Below are positions 50,164 through 59,645 of a stretch of DNA of 64,000 bases, piece by piece; positions within the stretch are counted from its first letter, which is position 1; each line of letters starts with the position of its first letter. A program made the translations under genes and the position numbers. Source of the DNA: Nymphaea colorata (lineage: Eukaryota > Streptophyta > Magnoliopsida > Nymphaeales > Nymphaeaceae); assembly GCF_008831285.2 (NCBI RefSeq), contig NC_045149.1, positions 4,641,500-4,705,499 of the forward strand, in the 5' to 3' direction. The notes under the pieces were generated by a model. It was not told where the DNA came from. It made no database searches and saw nothing but the letters and a program-made list of their open reading frames with translations.

Positions 50164-51743
50164 CTGATTCTACTTAAGTCTACTATTCATTTTTATGCTT
50201 TCGAAAAATCTTTTGTTACACAACACTAGTTGATTATATTCTGATTGCAATTTATTAGGGTTGCCGAGTATCTAATGTATCCTTTTTGAACCATTCAGAG
50301 ATATAACATCACCAACTTCAAGCAAAGCAATCCATGTTAGATCTCATGCACCTCCTTGGTGCAACATATGGTTCCTGTGCAATGGAAACTTTATTTGCAA
50401 ACATGAAGCACCTTCTGTTATTGAAAACAAGACATCTTCTTTGTCACCATCACCAATGTCGGTCGGTTCGAGGACTTCTGAATTAACTCCAGAAAGATCA
50501 CAATTTTCAAAGCCCCATTCAAAAACTCTATCAAGCTGGTTTAGAAGGAAGGGGTCAAAGAGCATGCCGAGCCCATCAGGAATCAACAGCTACAGTCAAT
50601 CTCCCTCCAGTTTGGATAGCAGCATTTCATATGGCTCATCTGTTTTTTCTGTCGATCTTGGTCCTGGACCTTCCTCAGACACATTATCAGCTTCAAGAGG
50701 AGATCAAGAAGCTGGTGAAGAAGCAGAAGAAAAGGGACCGCCATTGCTTGTAGAGCATGGAGCAGATGTTGGAGCGGATGCACCAAAGGTAACTCAATAA
50801 TCCCTAAGAATGCATAGAAATGAATGAATGTTGGAAGAGAAAGGATTCATGTGTGTATTTGTGCCAGGCTGGAGAAGGAGCTGAGGTGTGGCTCAGGTCG
50901 AACTTACCATAGTCTCATGATAATATCACCTAAAAAACTAAACAAAGAAAGGGGAACTTCTTGTGTTATTTTTGAAAATTTCGCCCGATTTCAATTTCTC
51001 TTGATAATATTGTGGTATTTTACTATGTTTTTATTAGAAAAACATGTCTAAATACTTCTATTTTTTTAAAAAAAATTCAGTAATTATTTTTTACCTTTAT
51101 TAATGTTTTTGTAAGAGAACTTTTAGAAAATTCATCTCTATTTTTGATTTTTTTTTTTAATTCCTGAGATTTTCCTGAGATTTTCATGAGAAAAATATAT
51201 CTTGCGGACTATACCCAAGGAAAGCCTCACTGATTAACCCTGAGAACCATATTTGTCATTTGTGATTATGGGTTCAGCTGCAAATTTGCGAACTGTAGGT
51301 GCTTAGTTTTCCTTGGCTTGTAATCAGTACACTTTTTATCATCTTTCATATAACAATGTCAACAGGAAAAAATTTTTTGTAAGTGTTGGGTCTGCAACTA
51401 ATTGATTTAGAGTTCAACTTACGTTTTAGAGTCTCACTTGGTGTTCTTAATTGTTTGTCCAGCTCAATTACCTTGGAACACACTTTTCTATTGAAATGAA
51501 TTCGTTCGAGCATAGCCTGTTTCGCAAGCATGCTTCATTTAGTGTATACCCATGCATGGTTGCATTTGAAGTCACTACCAAATGGTTGTGTATGTTTAAA
51601 TGATGTAGGAGGAAGAGGTTGAAGAATTGTGGGAATGCTTACAAAGGTATAAATTAGAAGCTAAATCATTGAAAAGAGAGGCCTTAGAGGAGCTGGAGAA
51701 ACGTCAAAATGCAGAAGAATGTGCCATCGATGCAGTACGCAAG
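36753..51743 (+). CDS. U-box domain-containing protein 33-type gene (USP-coiled coil-kinase-U-box), first five exons
   Basis: Exons 36753-37023, 44244-44365, 47798-47919, 50299-50788 and 51609-51743 have GT-AG borders and compatible phases (1, 0, 2, 0, 0), giving one open frame of about 380 residues. The order is a USP-like alpha/beta domain (VVYVCVSERVEENKANLKWC, ILHVHRP, VESILRFNIQRLVMGAA), a Cys/Trp region (APPWCNIWFLCNGNFICKH), a Ser-rich linker and the start of a coiled coil (EEEVEELWECLQRYKLEAK). This is the N-terminal half of plant PUB33/35/52-type proteins, which end in a receptor-like cytoplasmic kinase and a U-box E3 domain. Those parts are not found between 51744 and 64000. Start could be 36753 or in-frame 36795. 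No lesion is seen in the five exons. Confidence 0.85.
38833..39000. repeat. Two copies of an 84-bp tandem repeat
   Basis: tagaagaataaaat begins each unit (38833 and 38917). Both contain taataaatattaatggtcac and end near taccttaatcaatg. Confidence 0.85.
39668..42711. repeat. Tandem segmental duplication (copy A 39668-41393, copy B 41394-42711)
   Basis: Both copies start aaagatttgcaaca and end cattgacttt. They align throughout with scattered substitutions. Copy A is longer because of the MITE at 40061-40505. Copy B has about 65 extra bases of aaaatatgcaaaattcc-type text near 42480-42545. Lys-rich open frames at 40521-40709 and 41764-41976 are matching parts of the copies and are not supported as genes. 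Confidence 0.92.
40061..40505. mobile_element. hAT-like MITE in duplication copy A
   Basis: A 445-bp insertion absent from copy B at the corresponding site (about 41780). It is flanked by the perfect 8-bp duplication tctgtgtg (40053-40060 and 40506-40513). The ends are imperfect inverted repeats (ctttgtcacatgggtactg versus ccatgtcatataggtacag), rich in GGTAC/GTACC words. Confidence 0.85.
44153..44212. repeat. (TG)n-(AG)n microsatellite near exon 2
   Basis: A TG run followed by an AG run ends about 30 bases before the exon 2 acceptor. Open frames across it are artefacts. Confidence 0.93.
44244..44365 (+). CDS. U-box gene exon 2 (USP middle helix)
   Basis: Begins after TGCAG; its first two bases complete a Met codon. 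It encodes GGKAHFSSADPLEVHPYRSR then the basic helix and SLYVQACKVEQ, ending at GTAAGG in phase 0. Confidence 0.83.
44893..46390. mobile_element. hAT element inserted in the copia LTR
   Basis: Starts caatgttgtgagaagcg; the inverted right end starts caatgttgtaaaagacg. Flanks gccataac (44885-44892) and gtcataac (46391-46398) are an 8-bp duplication with one difference. Subterminal zones carry repeated gcctcgcctcgcttt/aagcgtgcgcctc motifs, a known style of plant hAT MITEs. The middle (45186-45546) is GC-richer and open on both strands. No transposase was recognised. Confidence 0.85.
45186..45546. other. Coding-like segment inside the hAT element, unidentified
   Basis: Open for 98 codons on the minus strand (contains GEGGKSTLISSMSNQMKNF and LSSVLEKENNFTGKSP) and for 103 on the plus strand (from 45191). 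The minus frame looks more protein-like, but no family was recognised. It may be a captured host fragment or 5' region of the parent transposon. Confidence 0.3.
46568..46915 (-). pseudogene. Copia RNase H fragment
   Basis: The minus strand encodes STSGYCVYLGGNLVVWRTKR, SSAEAEYRAVATG and MYCDNKSAINLANNPVLHD, then loses family similarity near 46570. It is truncated upstream at 46915. Confidence 0.87.
46916..47240 (+). mobile_element. Plus-strand copia 3' end with LTR
   Basis: Plus-strand text at about 46917-47000 encodes the copia C-terminal landmarks DMFTKAL-like and KLS.VDIYAPT, followed by the polypurine tract ttgaggggag and an LTR starting TGTTGAAATTAG at 47009 and ending CTGCAACA at 47240. 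It is a different copia family from the minus-strand one it abuts, and the only plus-strand copia segment in the window. Confidence 0.75.
47009..47240 (+). repeat. Copia LTR, 232 bp
   Basis: TG...CA ends, directly after a polypurine tract, with a CT-rich 3' half. Confidence 0.72.
47798..47919 (+). CDS. U-box gene exon 3 (USP C-terminal half)
   Basis: Encodes VVVYEIIEWDDVATGIVESI and FNIQRLVMGAAANSKDK, the conserved end of the USP domain in this family. Acceptor TTCAG; donor GTAATG in phase 2. Confidence 0.85.
48258..48611. repeat. Diverged tandem repeat, 177-bp period, two copies
   Basis: gtatatctctggttgcaagg (48258) and gtatatctctggtggcaagg (48435) start the two units. Both contain cctatgt.acat and gcatcatca. 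Confidence 0.82.
48649..48757. repeat. Compound microsatellite: T, TG, CA, TA, GA runs
   Basis: Poly-T followed by TG, then CA, TA and GA runs. Confidence 0.93.
49980..50103. mobile_element. hAT remnant related to the 31465-32568 element
   Basis: Contains cgtcgtattatacccgag and ends acattatttgtcactatg, close to the right subterminal and end of the element at 31465-32568 (gccgtattatacccg ... cttttgtgacaatg). Left limit not found. Confidence 0.5.
50104..50163. repeat. (TA)n(CA)n microsatellite
   Basis: TA run with two interruptions leading into a CA run. Confidence 0.93.
50299..50788 (+). CDS. U-box gene exon 4 (Cys/Trp motif and Ser-rich linker)
   Basis: A 490-bp exon. It starts with SKAIHVRSHAPPWCNIWFLC and continues through a Ser/Pro-rich linker (MSVGSRTSELTPERSQFSKP, SYSQSPSSLDSSISYGSS) to an acidic end. 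Donor GTAACT, phase 0. The linker is variable in this family and rich in possible phosphorylation sites. Confidence 0.85.
50789..51608 (+). other. Intron 4 of the U-box gene
   Basis: About 51140-51265 resembles the hAT remnant at 49980-50103 (cctgagattttcctgag, ctatacccaagg, atatttgtcatttgtgat). Otherwise nothing was recognised. Confidence 0.5.
51609..51743 (+). CDS. U-box gene exon 5 (start of coiled coil)
   Basis: Exactly 45 codons between a TGTAG acceptor and a GTAACC donor. It encodes EEEVEELWECLQRYKLEAKS and EALEELEKRQNAEECAIDAV, the coiled-coil entry found before the kinase domain in this family. Confidence 0.83.
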
Positions 51744-52649
51744 GTAACCCCAGCCTAGAGGACCCAGAAGCTCTGATCTGTTCAAATTTACTTAATGCAA
51801 AGTAAAAGATGTCTCAAAATGTTGAAAATATCCTAATATTGCATACATTTAAGAGCCAGTCTACAACATCAAACTCTGGGGTCTTTTTTACAGCCAATTT
51901 CCTTATCAACTTATCTGATTTTAGATGAATTCTAGGTAAGTATGTGAACAGTTACGATGGTTTTGAGGTTTTAGTTCTTTTGGCCGTACCAAATTCGATA
52001 AAAACCAATTAACAGTGTATTTAATCCTCAGCACCCTTGCATTTTTTTAGTCAATGCATTTATTTCTGACTAGAAGGAGGAAAAAATGTTTTTTGTAGAA
52101 TTTCTTGTATTTGAATAATGTCTCCTGAGGTGGGCTCTTAAATACCAAACCATATATGGAGAGTTCAAACTGAGTGTGAATGGGAATAAGCACGGGTTTG
52201 TGGATGGTAATCAAATTTTTGTGCTTGATAGAACGTGCAACTAGTTATATGAGAGCAATGAAGTCCTGAAAATGTTTATGGTGACCCTATCACTTTTTAA
52301 AATGCAATGCTCAACTCAAGATTTCACATGCACAAATATGCTAAAACTCAAAGCAGTATCTTCCATATAATTTATGTTGTCTTTCATATAATTTATGTTA
52401 ATGTCCCAAAGTAACTGAACTTTTACGTTTGGCCACCTCTAACTGCTGATTTGAATTGTTACTGCCTACTAAGTGAGAAGAGTGCCTGGGTGTTCAAACT
52501 CTGCGGTCATTCAAGAGACATGCATGGTCGCAATTACGTTATGATGTAGATAAAAAAAAAAAAATCATAGGCCGCTATGATGGCCATATAAGCACATGAA
52601 CACACATACACATACCCAAAATGTGGCATTACATGCTATTTTTCTTCAT
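51744..52649 (+). other. Start of intron 5 of the U-box gene
   Basis: AT-rich intron sequence. The next expected coiled-coil exon was not seen here or further right in the window. Confidence 0.5.
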
Positions 52650-53029
52650 AAACTTTTACTACTAGAAATGATTGTAAACCCCACGCAGTAATCAATTTCT
52701 CACTCATGAAATCTGGAATGATTCCTTTCATTGATAAAAATACGTAGCTCATTAAGAGCATACAACAGTGAGATACAATAAATAGAGAGGAGAAGGAGCC
52801 ATTGGAGTCTCCAACGGCTGGAAAAACTAGCCGATGGAGAGTCCAATGGCTGGACTCTTTCAGCCAAATTCTGGCTGAAACCAAGAAAAATACAGAAAAT
52901 AAGGAAAAGAAAAATAAAAATAAAAAGGTGAAAATTAAAATAAATGATAGAAGATAGAGCCTAGCTTAATGCATAAAATCATGCTACCTAAAACTTAAAT
53001 AACATTGTCTTCTAACATCCTCCTCAAAC

Positions 53030-53341
53030 TTACAGTGATATTACCGAAGTTTTGCCAAGAAGAAGCAAGAATCTTGCAGCTCCAAGTCCTTTAGTGAAGA
53101 AGTCATCAAGATGGAATTCCAACGGAACATATGGAAGTTCAATATGCTTCTTAAGAAACTTTTCTCTTACAAAATGACAATTTATCTCGATCTGTTTGGT
53201 TCTCTCATGGAATGTATGATTGTTTGCTATGTAAATCACACATTTATTGTCACAACATAACTTCACCAGCTCTTCGGTGTATATTCTCATGTCCTTGATA
53301 AGATTCTTCAACCAAAGGATCTCTATAGTAGTAGCAGCCAT
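53030..53341 (-). pseudogene. Copia RNase H remnant
   Basis: A 103-codon frame with AATTIEILWLKNLIKDM, CDNKCVIYIANN and HFVREKFLKKHIELPYVPL. Upstream part disrupted. Confidence 0.78.
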
Positions 53342-53790
53342 GGCTCAAAATTCTGCCTCAATAGATGATAGTGATATCTTTTGTTGTTTCTTGCATCCCT
53401 ATAAGATCAAGGAGTCACCTAAAAACACACAAAATCTAGTAGTTGAATTTCTATCATTGGGATCTCTTCTCAGTCAGCATCTACATATGCAATCAAGTTA
53501 AGAATGGACGAAGAGGAGAGAAAGATTCGCTTGTTGATTGTGTTCTTAATGTCTCTGATGATCCTCATGAAAGCTTCCATGTGAATTGTGGTGGGTGCAT
53601 TTTGAAACTGACTAACAATATGCACGACATGCGTTATATCAGGGCATGCGATGCTTAAATATGAAAGAGCTCCTACAAGTTGTCAACATGGTGTGGGAGT
53701 GTCCAACACTTCTCCATCATCTCTTCTTATTTTCACACCAAGTGCATCAGGAGTCTCAACCATCTTCTCATCCGTCAAACACTTGATCCA

Positions 53791-54521
53791 TTAAGTTCTT
53801 CTAGTTTTGACTTTATAGATCCACCTACATCCTATGGTCCTTTTTCCTGTAGGTAAAGAAACAATTTCCCAAGTCTCATTACTTTCAAGAGCTTTAAGCT
53901 CATGGTTCATTACTTCAATCCAATTTCGAACTTCCTTAGCATTATGAAGGCTCATAAAAAGAATGATGTGCCATAAGACAAGCTCGGTATTTAGGAGAAA
54001 ATGATTCATATGAAATAAATCTTTGGGGAGGCCAAATATGCCTTTGAGACCTTCTAGGACTGGATTGATTAGTTTCTTGAGTTGCATGACTCCTTCTCCT
54101 ATAAACAATAATTTCTCTTGGAGGATCATCATTTCTAGGACTTCTCCAATTTCTTCAACTTGATCCTCATCATTAGAATCATCATCACCATCGAAATCAA
54201 TCCATAAAAATGCATAATCTTCTAGCTGCTTGGATTTACTCTTAAAGCCATCTTCATCTTCCAAAAATATCACATTTCTAGTAACATAGACTTTATCTCT
54301 TCAATATCATAACATCTATAACCCTTTTGTGTTTCTGAGTAACCAATGAACACACAATTAATAGCTTTAGAGGAAAGTTTATCATTTTTGTCACTTACAA
54401 ACATAATATTTACAGGCTTACAGCCAAAAACCTTAAGTCTATTATAATTTGGCTTAATATTGTATAATCTTTCAAATGGATAAATATGTTTCAAGATTTT
54501 GGTAGGCATTCTATTAATCAA
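53791..54521 (-). pseudogene. Copia linker and integrase C-terminal remnant
   Basis: Two adjoining minus frames (53791-54273 and 54270-54521). They carry the text before reverse transcriptase (NHELKALESNETWEIV, RTIGCRWIYKVK) and the integrase C-terminal MPTKILKHIYPFERLY and CVFIGYSETQKGY. Closely parallel to 700-1300 in the left element. Confidence 0.8.
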
Positions 54522-54685
54522 GTAGGTTGATGTTAAAACAGCTTCAGCCCAAAAATTTTAGGAACATTTTTGGATAAGAGAAGTGCTCTTGCAGTTTCAA
54601 TAATGTGCCTATGTTTTCGTTCAATTACTCCATTTTGTTGTGGAGTCTTTAGGCAAGATTTTTTTATGTATGATGCCTTTAGCTG

Positions 54686-55260
54686 TTTAAACTTTTCACT
54701 TGCCTTTGTTACTCAATTGGTTTCCTGTCAAGTGTTGTTACATGTCCCTTGAAAGTTTTAAAAGTTTTTATGGTCGTCCTTTGACTAGAAAAGAAAATAT
54801 ATTTTATATTATTTCTATAGATACTTAATACTGAAAACAACTTTCCGTTATGTGAACTTAGTTTTTGTTATATAAGTCTTCTTTCGTACCAACATTTTTA
54901 CTTTATATACATACAATATATATTAAACACTTTCCTCTGAAAAAAAAAAAGATAATCCTGTACTTTTTTTTTAAACACCAAGTTGCATATTTTGAATATA
55001 AACTGATAATCTCATCTGTGTTGTCTTCTCATGAGTAATTGGTTGTTTTATCTTACTTGGAATTGCATGACATCACATACTGAGGCATTTGCTGGTGCTA
55101 AAAACTGTTGATGTTTCTTTGAAAAATCTGTTTTCATTTATTACACTTGTGATGGCTAGGGATTTCCAATATTTTCTGATCTTTATTGATTCATTTGAAA
55201 AACCTTGTGTCGATCATAAAGAACAAAGTACTTGAGTCAAGGGACCCTGAAGGGAGTATG
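54686..55260. other. Intron sequence between copia elements
   Basis: AT-rich, no gene recognised. It ends in gtatg, the five bases before the next LTR. Confidence 0.45.
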
Positions 55261-55543
55261 TGTAAGATTTTGAGATATAACGCCAAACCATTGGATGGAA
55301 TCTTTTGTAGATGCAAGGAGAGAAGAGGAGGAGGTGACTGCACGTGCAATAGAGAGAGAGAAAGGAAAAGAGGGCAGCAACCGTGGCCCTTCCTCATTGT
55401 TATTAATGTATCTTAATTTATGTTACAAGTAAATACAGAAAACAACAAATATTTACAAGTATGCCACCACCCATTATGTTTGGGTGTGTGGGCAAGATGG
55501 ATCGGGTCTAGGCAGACCCGATCCAATTCGTACAATCTTAACA
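55261..55543 (-). repeat. Copia 3' LTR, 283 bp
   Basis: Minus-strand ends TGTTAAGATT ... AATCTTACA, nearly inverse of each other, directly after a polypurine tract (55544-55554). gatcgggtctaggcagaccc lies near its outer end. Confidence 0.8.
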
Positions 55544-55590
55544 GCCCCCCTCAAGTTGTGCATGAGGTTTGATCATGCACAACTTGTTCT

Positions 55591-56742
55591 TCAATTCCTA
55601 GAAATGGTGCCCTGTGAGTCCCTTGGTAAAAAATCAGTTACTTGTTGAGACGTGGCTATATAAGTAGGAACAATCTCGGCTTCCTCGACCTTTTGACGAA
55701 TGAAGTGTTGATAAATCTCTATATGCTTAGTGCGATTATGTAGAACAGGATTGAAAGCAATCTTGATCGCACTTTGGTTGTCACAAAATAAAGATGACTG
55801 AGCAATGAGAAGGGAGAGTTCCCCAAGCAGATGACGTAACCATGGGGCTTCAGCTATGCCTGCAACCATTGCCCTATATTCTGCCTCATTGCTAGATCTA
55901 GCAACTGCACGTTGTTTCCTGCTACTCCAACAAATAAGATTGGAATCAAGGAAGAGACAATAACTTGAAAGTGATCGTCTATCGTCTGGATCACCTGCCT
56001 AATCTGCATCAATGTAAGTGGAAATGTTATGTCCATTCAAAATATTTGACTGTCTTGTGTAAACGAGTCCATCCCCAAGAGTAGCCTTAAGGTGACGCAA
56101 AATGCGTTTGGCCTTTTGTGAGGGCATGCATAAATTGAGATACTTGATTCACTGCATACACTATGTCTGGACGTGTAAAGGTGAGATATTGCAACATGCC
56201 AACTATACTCCGATAGAAACTAGGATTTGAGTATGCATCACTCCCATAAGAGACATTCAGTTTTGTATTGAGAACACTAGGAGTATTTATGAGCTTGCAA
56301 TTTGTCATACCTGTTCTATCTAGAATATCAAGAGTATATTTATGTTGTGTAAGAGTTAATGTGTCACCTTTTCTGTCAAGCTCAACACCCAAGAAATACA
56401 GTAGTTCGCCAAGATCCTTCATCTTGAATTCTTGTTTCAATACCTCCTTAACATGAGATATATGACATGAAGAATTTTTAGTAAGAACTATGTCATCTAA
56501 ATATATGTGTAGCGAAGTGGTAACTTCACCCGCATGATATATGAATAAGGAATGATCAAGTAAACTTCGGAGAAAACCAGCCTATTGTATATGGAGAGAA
56601 AATCTATCGAACCATGAGCGAGATGCTTGCTTAAGACCATACAACGATTTTTGTAATTTGCACACCCACTGAGTTGGATCATTAGTAGCATAACTTGGGG
56701 GTTGTTTCATGTATACCTCTTCCTTTAGAAAGCCATGAAGGA
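55591..56742 (-). pseudogene. Copia RNase H and reverse transcriptase, C-terminal part (host element)
   Basis: Minus frames at 55591-55869 (RNase H: FCDNQSAIKIAFNPVLHNRT), 56087-56440 (DLGELLYFLGVELD, YLTFTRPDIVYAVNQVSQFM) and 56582-56742 ([26 protein letters not shown]). Frames shift between them. Interrupted at 56742 by the young element. Confidence 0.83.
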
Positions 56743-57027
56743 TGTAGAAACACACACCAAGATGGAGAGAAAGAGAAGGAACACACAATATACGTGGAAA
56801 ACCTCAAAGAGAGGTGAAAAACCACGGAGAAGCTCTAACCTAGGTGCACAACTGCAACCCTAGGAGAGAGAAAATGTTATTCCACTTAATTCAACACTTA
56901 CACATAAGGACAATATATAGAGGGAGAGAGGAGAAGCCGCCTAGGGTACCGAGCCCACCTCGGTACCCGCGCCCCATAGAACCGGGTCCAGATATGGACC
57001 CGGTTCCCACAACAACATATTCTAACA
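56743..57027 (-). repeat. 3' LTR of the young copia element
   Basis: 285 bp, minus-strand TGTTAGAATATG ... TTTCTACA. The stop of the polyprotein lies inside it (57022-57024). Confidence 0.97.
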
Positions 57028-57705
57028 CTCCCCCTCAAGCTTGGCATACATGTCAAACATGCCGAACTTGCTAACATTTTTTTCGAATGAAGAAGTACAA
57101 AGCCCTTTAGTTAGGACGTCTGCAACTTGATCTTCAGACTTCATATATGGCAGAATCAGCTCCTTTGAGTCAATGCGTTCCCGGATAAAGTGACGGTCAA
57201 TCTCCACATGTTTGGTCCTGTCATGTAGAACTGGATTATTGGCAAGATTAATCGCAGACTTGTTGTCACAGTACATCTTCATTTTATCTTCCAGTTCCAC
57301 ACCAATATCAGTCAAAAGGATCTTCAGCCACAGCATCTCTGTAACTCCCATTGCAACAGCCCTGTACTCAGCCTCAGCACTAGACCTCGAACACACTTCT
57401 TGCCTCTTGCTTCTCCAAACAACTAGGTTACCTCCAAGAAAGATACAATACCCTGTAGTGGACCTCCTTGTGTCAGTGCAACCTGCCCAATCTGCATCTG
57501 AGTAGCCCTCAATAGTAAGTTTGTCTTGTCGAGTATACAGCAGTCCTTTTCCTGGGTCATTCTTTAGATATCCCAACACTCTTTCTGCACTCTTCCAGTG
57601 ACAATCCGTGGGAGCATGCATAAATTGACTTAGCACATTTACCGCATACGTGATATCAGGGCGAGTAAGAGTAAGATAGATAAGCTTACCTACTAGCCTC
57701 TGATA
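57022..57705 (-). pseudogene. Copia RNase H segment after the in-frame stop
   Basis: Continues in the same frame as the segment above 57706. It has RPDITYAVNVLSQFMHAPTD, YSDADWAGCTDTRRST, SSAEAEYRAVAMG, CDNKSAINLANNPVLHDR and ADVLTKGL. The C-terminal KLEGEC is encoded by the polypurine tract and LTR start. Confidence 0.9.
57028..57038 (-). other. Polypurine tract of the young copia element
   Basis: Minus-strand TTGAGGGGGAG directly before the 3' LTR: the plus-strand primer of reverse transcription. Confidence 0.9.
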
Positions 57706-59645
57706 TCACCCTTTTCCTTCCTCATCCAGAATAGTGCCTGTCTTGATACTTATCTTAGTCCCCGATTCCATAGGAGTAAGATAGGGCCGACAACCAAGTT
57801 TACCTGTCTCCTTTAGTAAGTCAAGAGTGTACTTCCTTTGATTCATAACCAGCCCTGTCTCTGATCGAGCAATCTCTATCCCCAGAAAGTATCTCAGTTT
57901 ACCCAGATCCTTGAGGTCGAATTCTTTAGCTAATCTCTCCTTCATCTTCCTGTTTTCTTCCTCATCACTGCCAGTGACAATCATATCATCAACGTAGACA
58001 AGGAGAAGACTCACCAGACCATCTCTCTGCTTTATGAATAGGGTATGATCTCCATTTCCTTGCTTGTACCCAGTAGACTTCATAACGATCCTTAGTCTCT
58101 CAAACCAAGCTCTCGGCGACTGCTTCAAGCCATACAAAGCTTTCTTGAGGTGACAACATTTTCCCTCTTGAACATACCTGGGAGGCATGCTCATATAGAC
58201 TTCTTCCTCCAGATGGCCGTTCAAGAATGCATTTTTAACATCAAGCTGGTCCATGCGCCACTTCCTGTGCACAGCAAGAGCAAGAATAACCCTCACGGTC
58301 TTCAACTTTGCAACAGGGGCAAAGGTCTCAAGATAGTCAATCCCATACTTCTGGCTGAACCCCTTTGCAACCAGACGAGCTTTATATCGATCTATAGTGC
58401 CATCAGGTTTATACTTCACGTTGTACACCCACTTAGAGCCAACTAAGTGTGTCCCTTTAGGGATATCAACCACTTCCCATGTTTTGTTCTTAGCTAACGC
58501 ACCCATCTCCTCCGTCATAGCATGTAACCACTTGGGATCATCCTTAGCATCATCCACCGACCTGGGAATAACAACTTTGGATAAGGTTGTGATAAAACAT
58601 TTGTAATTTGTACTGAGCTTAGCATAAGAAACAAATCTCTGAATAGGGTGAGAAGTACATGACCTGGTGCCTTTGCGCAAAGCAATGGGGAGCTCTCCAT
58701 TCGATGGACTTGGGTCATCCAGGGAGATCACGGGATTGGGATTGGTTCTATCCTCATCACCAACATCTTCCACTGTAGCTTTCTCCTTTCTGACATAAAC
58801 CTGGCCAAACAAGTGATCCCTGGCAACAGTGGGCTGAGCATCCACCGTGACCCCTTCCATATAACTGCCCTTCTCATTACTGACCGTGACCGTGTCAATC
58901 ACACTGGGACTAACCTTGTAGTCCAAAAACTCCATAAACTGAATCAGCTGATTAGAGGAATACTCTTCCCCTTTGTGCCCAATACACTCCCCCTGAAGAG
59001 GATTCACCGGAAAATACGACTCATGTTCATGAAATGTGACATCCCTCGAAACATACACTTTGGAAGTAGTGGGATCCACACATTTGTACCCCTTCTGAGT
59101 GGAAGAGTACCCCAAGAACACTCCTTTAATAGACCAGGGATCAAGCTTTTTGAGAGTAGGGCTATGATTATGCACAAAACAACTGCACCCAAAGACACGA
59201 GGAGTAGGAGGCCACGGATTCTGAGTGGGCCACAGGGTAGAATAAGGAGACTGACCATCCAACACCCTAGTAGGCATACGGTTAATGAGGTGTGCACTAG
59301 TGAGAAGTGCATCACCCCAATACCGCTTCGGAACATGGCGTTGGAACATAATGGCCCGGGTAACATTCAAAAGGTGACGATTTTTACGTTCAGCTATACC
59401 ATTTTGAGGAGGGGTATAACTACAAGAGGTTTCATGAACAATACCCTTGCCTTTCAAGAAATCATCAAGGGATTGAGAGACATATTCCCTAGCATTATCC
59501 GTACGGAAAGCTTGAACAGTCGTATGGAATTGAGTCTCAACAAAGGCAACAAAGTTTTTCACAACTGCTGGAACCTGACTACGGTCTCGCAATAAGTACA
59601 CGAACGTACATCTAGAGTAATCATCAATAAGCGTCAAAAATAGTG
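57706..59645 (-). pseudogene. Copia integrase core to reverse transcriptase, 3' frame
   Basis: Integrase core (LTLIDDYSRC, TDNAREYVSQ, CSYTPPQNGIAERKNR, KRYWGDALLTSAHLINRMPT), the VFLGYSSTQKGYK region, a linker, then reverse transcriptase (LDVKNAFLNGHLEEEVYM, YGLKQSPRAWFERL, LLVYVDDMIVTG, YFLGIEIA). It is open for more than 640 codons and ends at a TGA (57706-57708) where the relative at 4717-5946 has Arg. The frame opens to 59682, but the part above about 59645 is out of register with integrase. Confidence 0.92.

Larger units (their letters stand above)
47920..50298 (+). other. Intron 3 of the U-box gene
   Basis: Contains a diverged tandem repeat (48258-48611), a compound microsatellite (48649-48757), a hAT-like remnant (about 49980-50103) and a second microsatellite. 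No exon was seen. Confidence 0.6.
52650..54685 (-). mobile_element. Degenerate copia fragment (LTR, RNase H, linker, integrase end)
   Basis: The minus-strand LTR starts TGTTAGAAGACAATG at 53017 after a polypurine tract; its other limit, near 52650, is uncertain. RNase H is at 53030-53341 (WLKNLIKDMRIYTEELVKL, FHERTKQIEIN). Nearly all reverse transcriptase is deleted between about 53760 and 53790, where the text jumps to the pre-RT linker (ESNETWEIVSLP, GCRWIYKVK) and then to the integrase C-terminal region (54270-54685). It is the same subfamily as 1-3660. Confidence 0.82.

Noticed and set aside
55186-55416. A 76-codon plus frame that might be the next U-box gene exon
   Set aside because: Most of it lies inside the copia LTR 55261-55543, and it has no similarity to the expected coiled-coil exon.
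58813-59595. A 260-codon plus frame
   Set aside because: It is the antisense shadow of the copia integrase on the minus strand.
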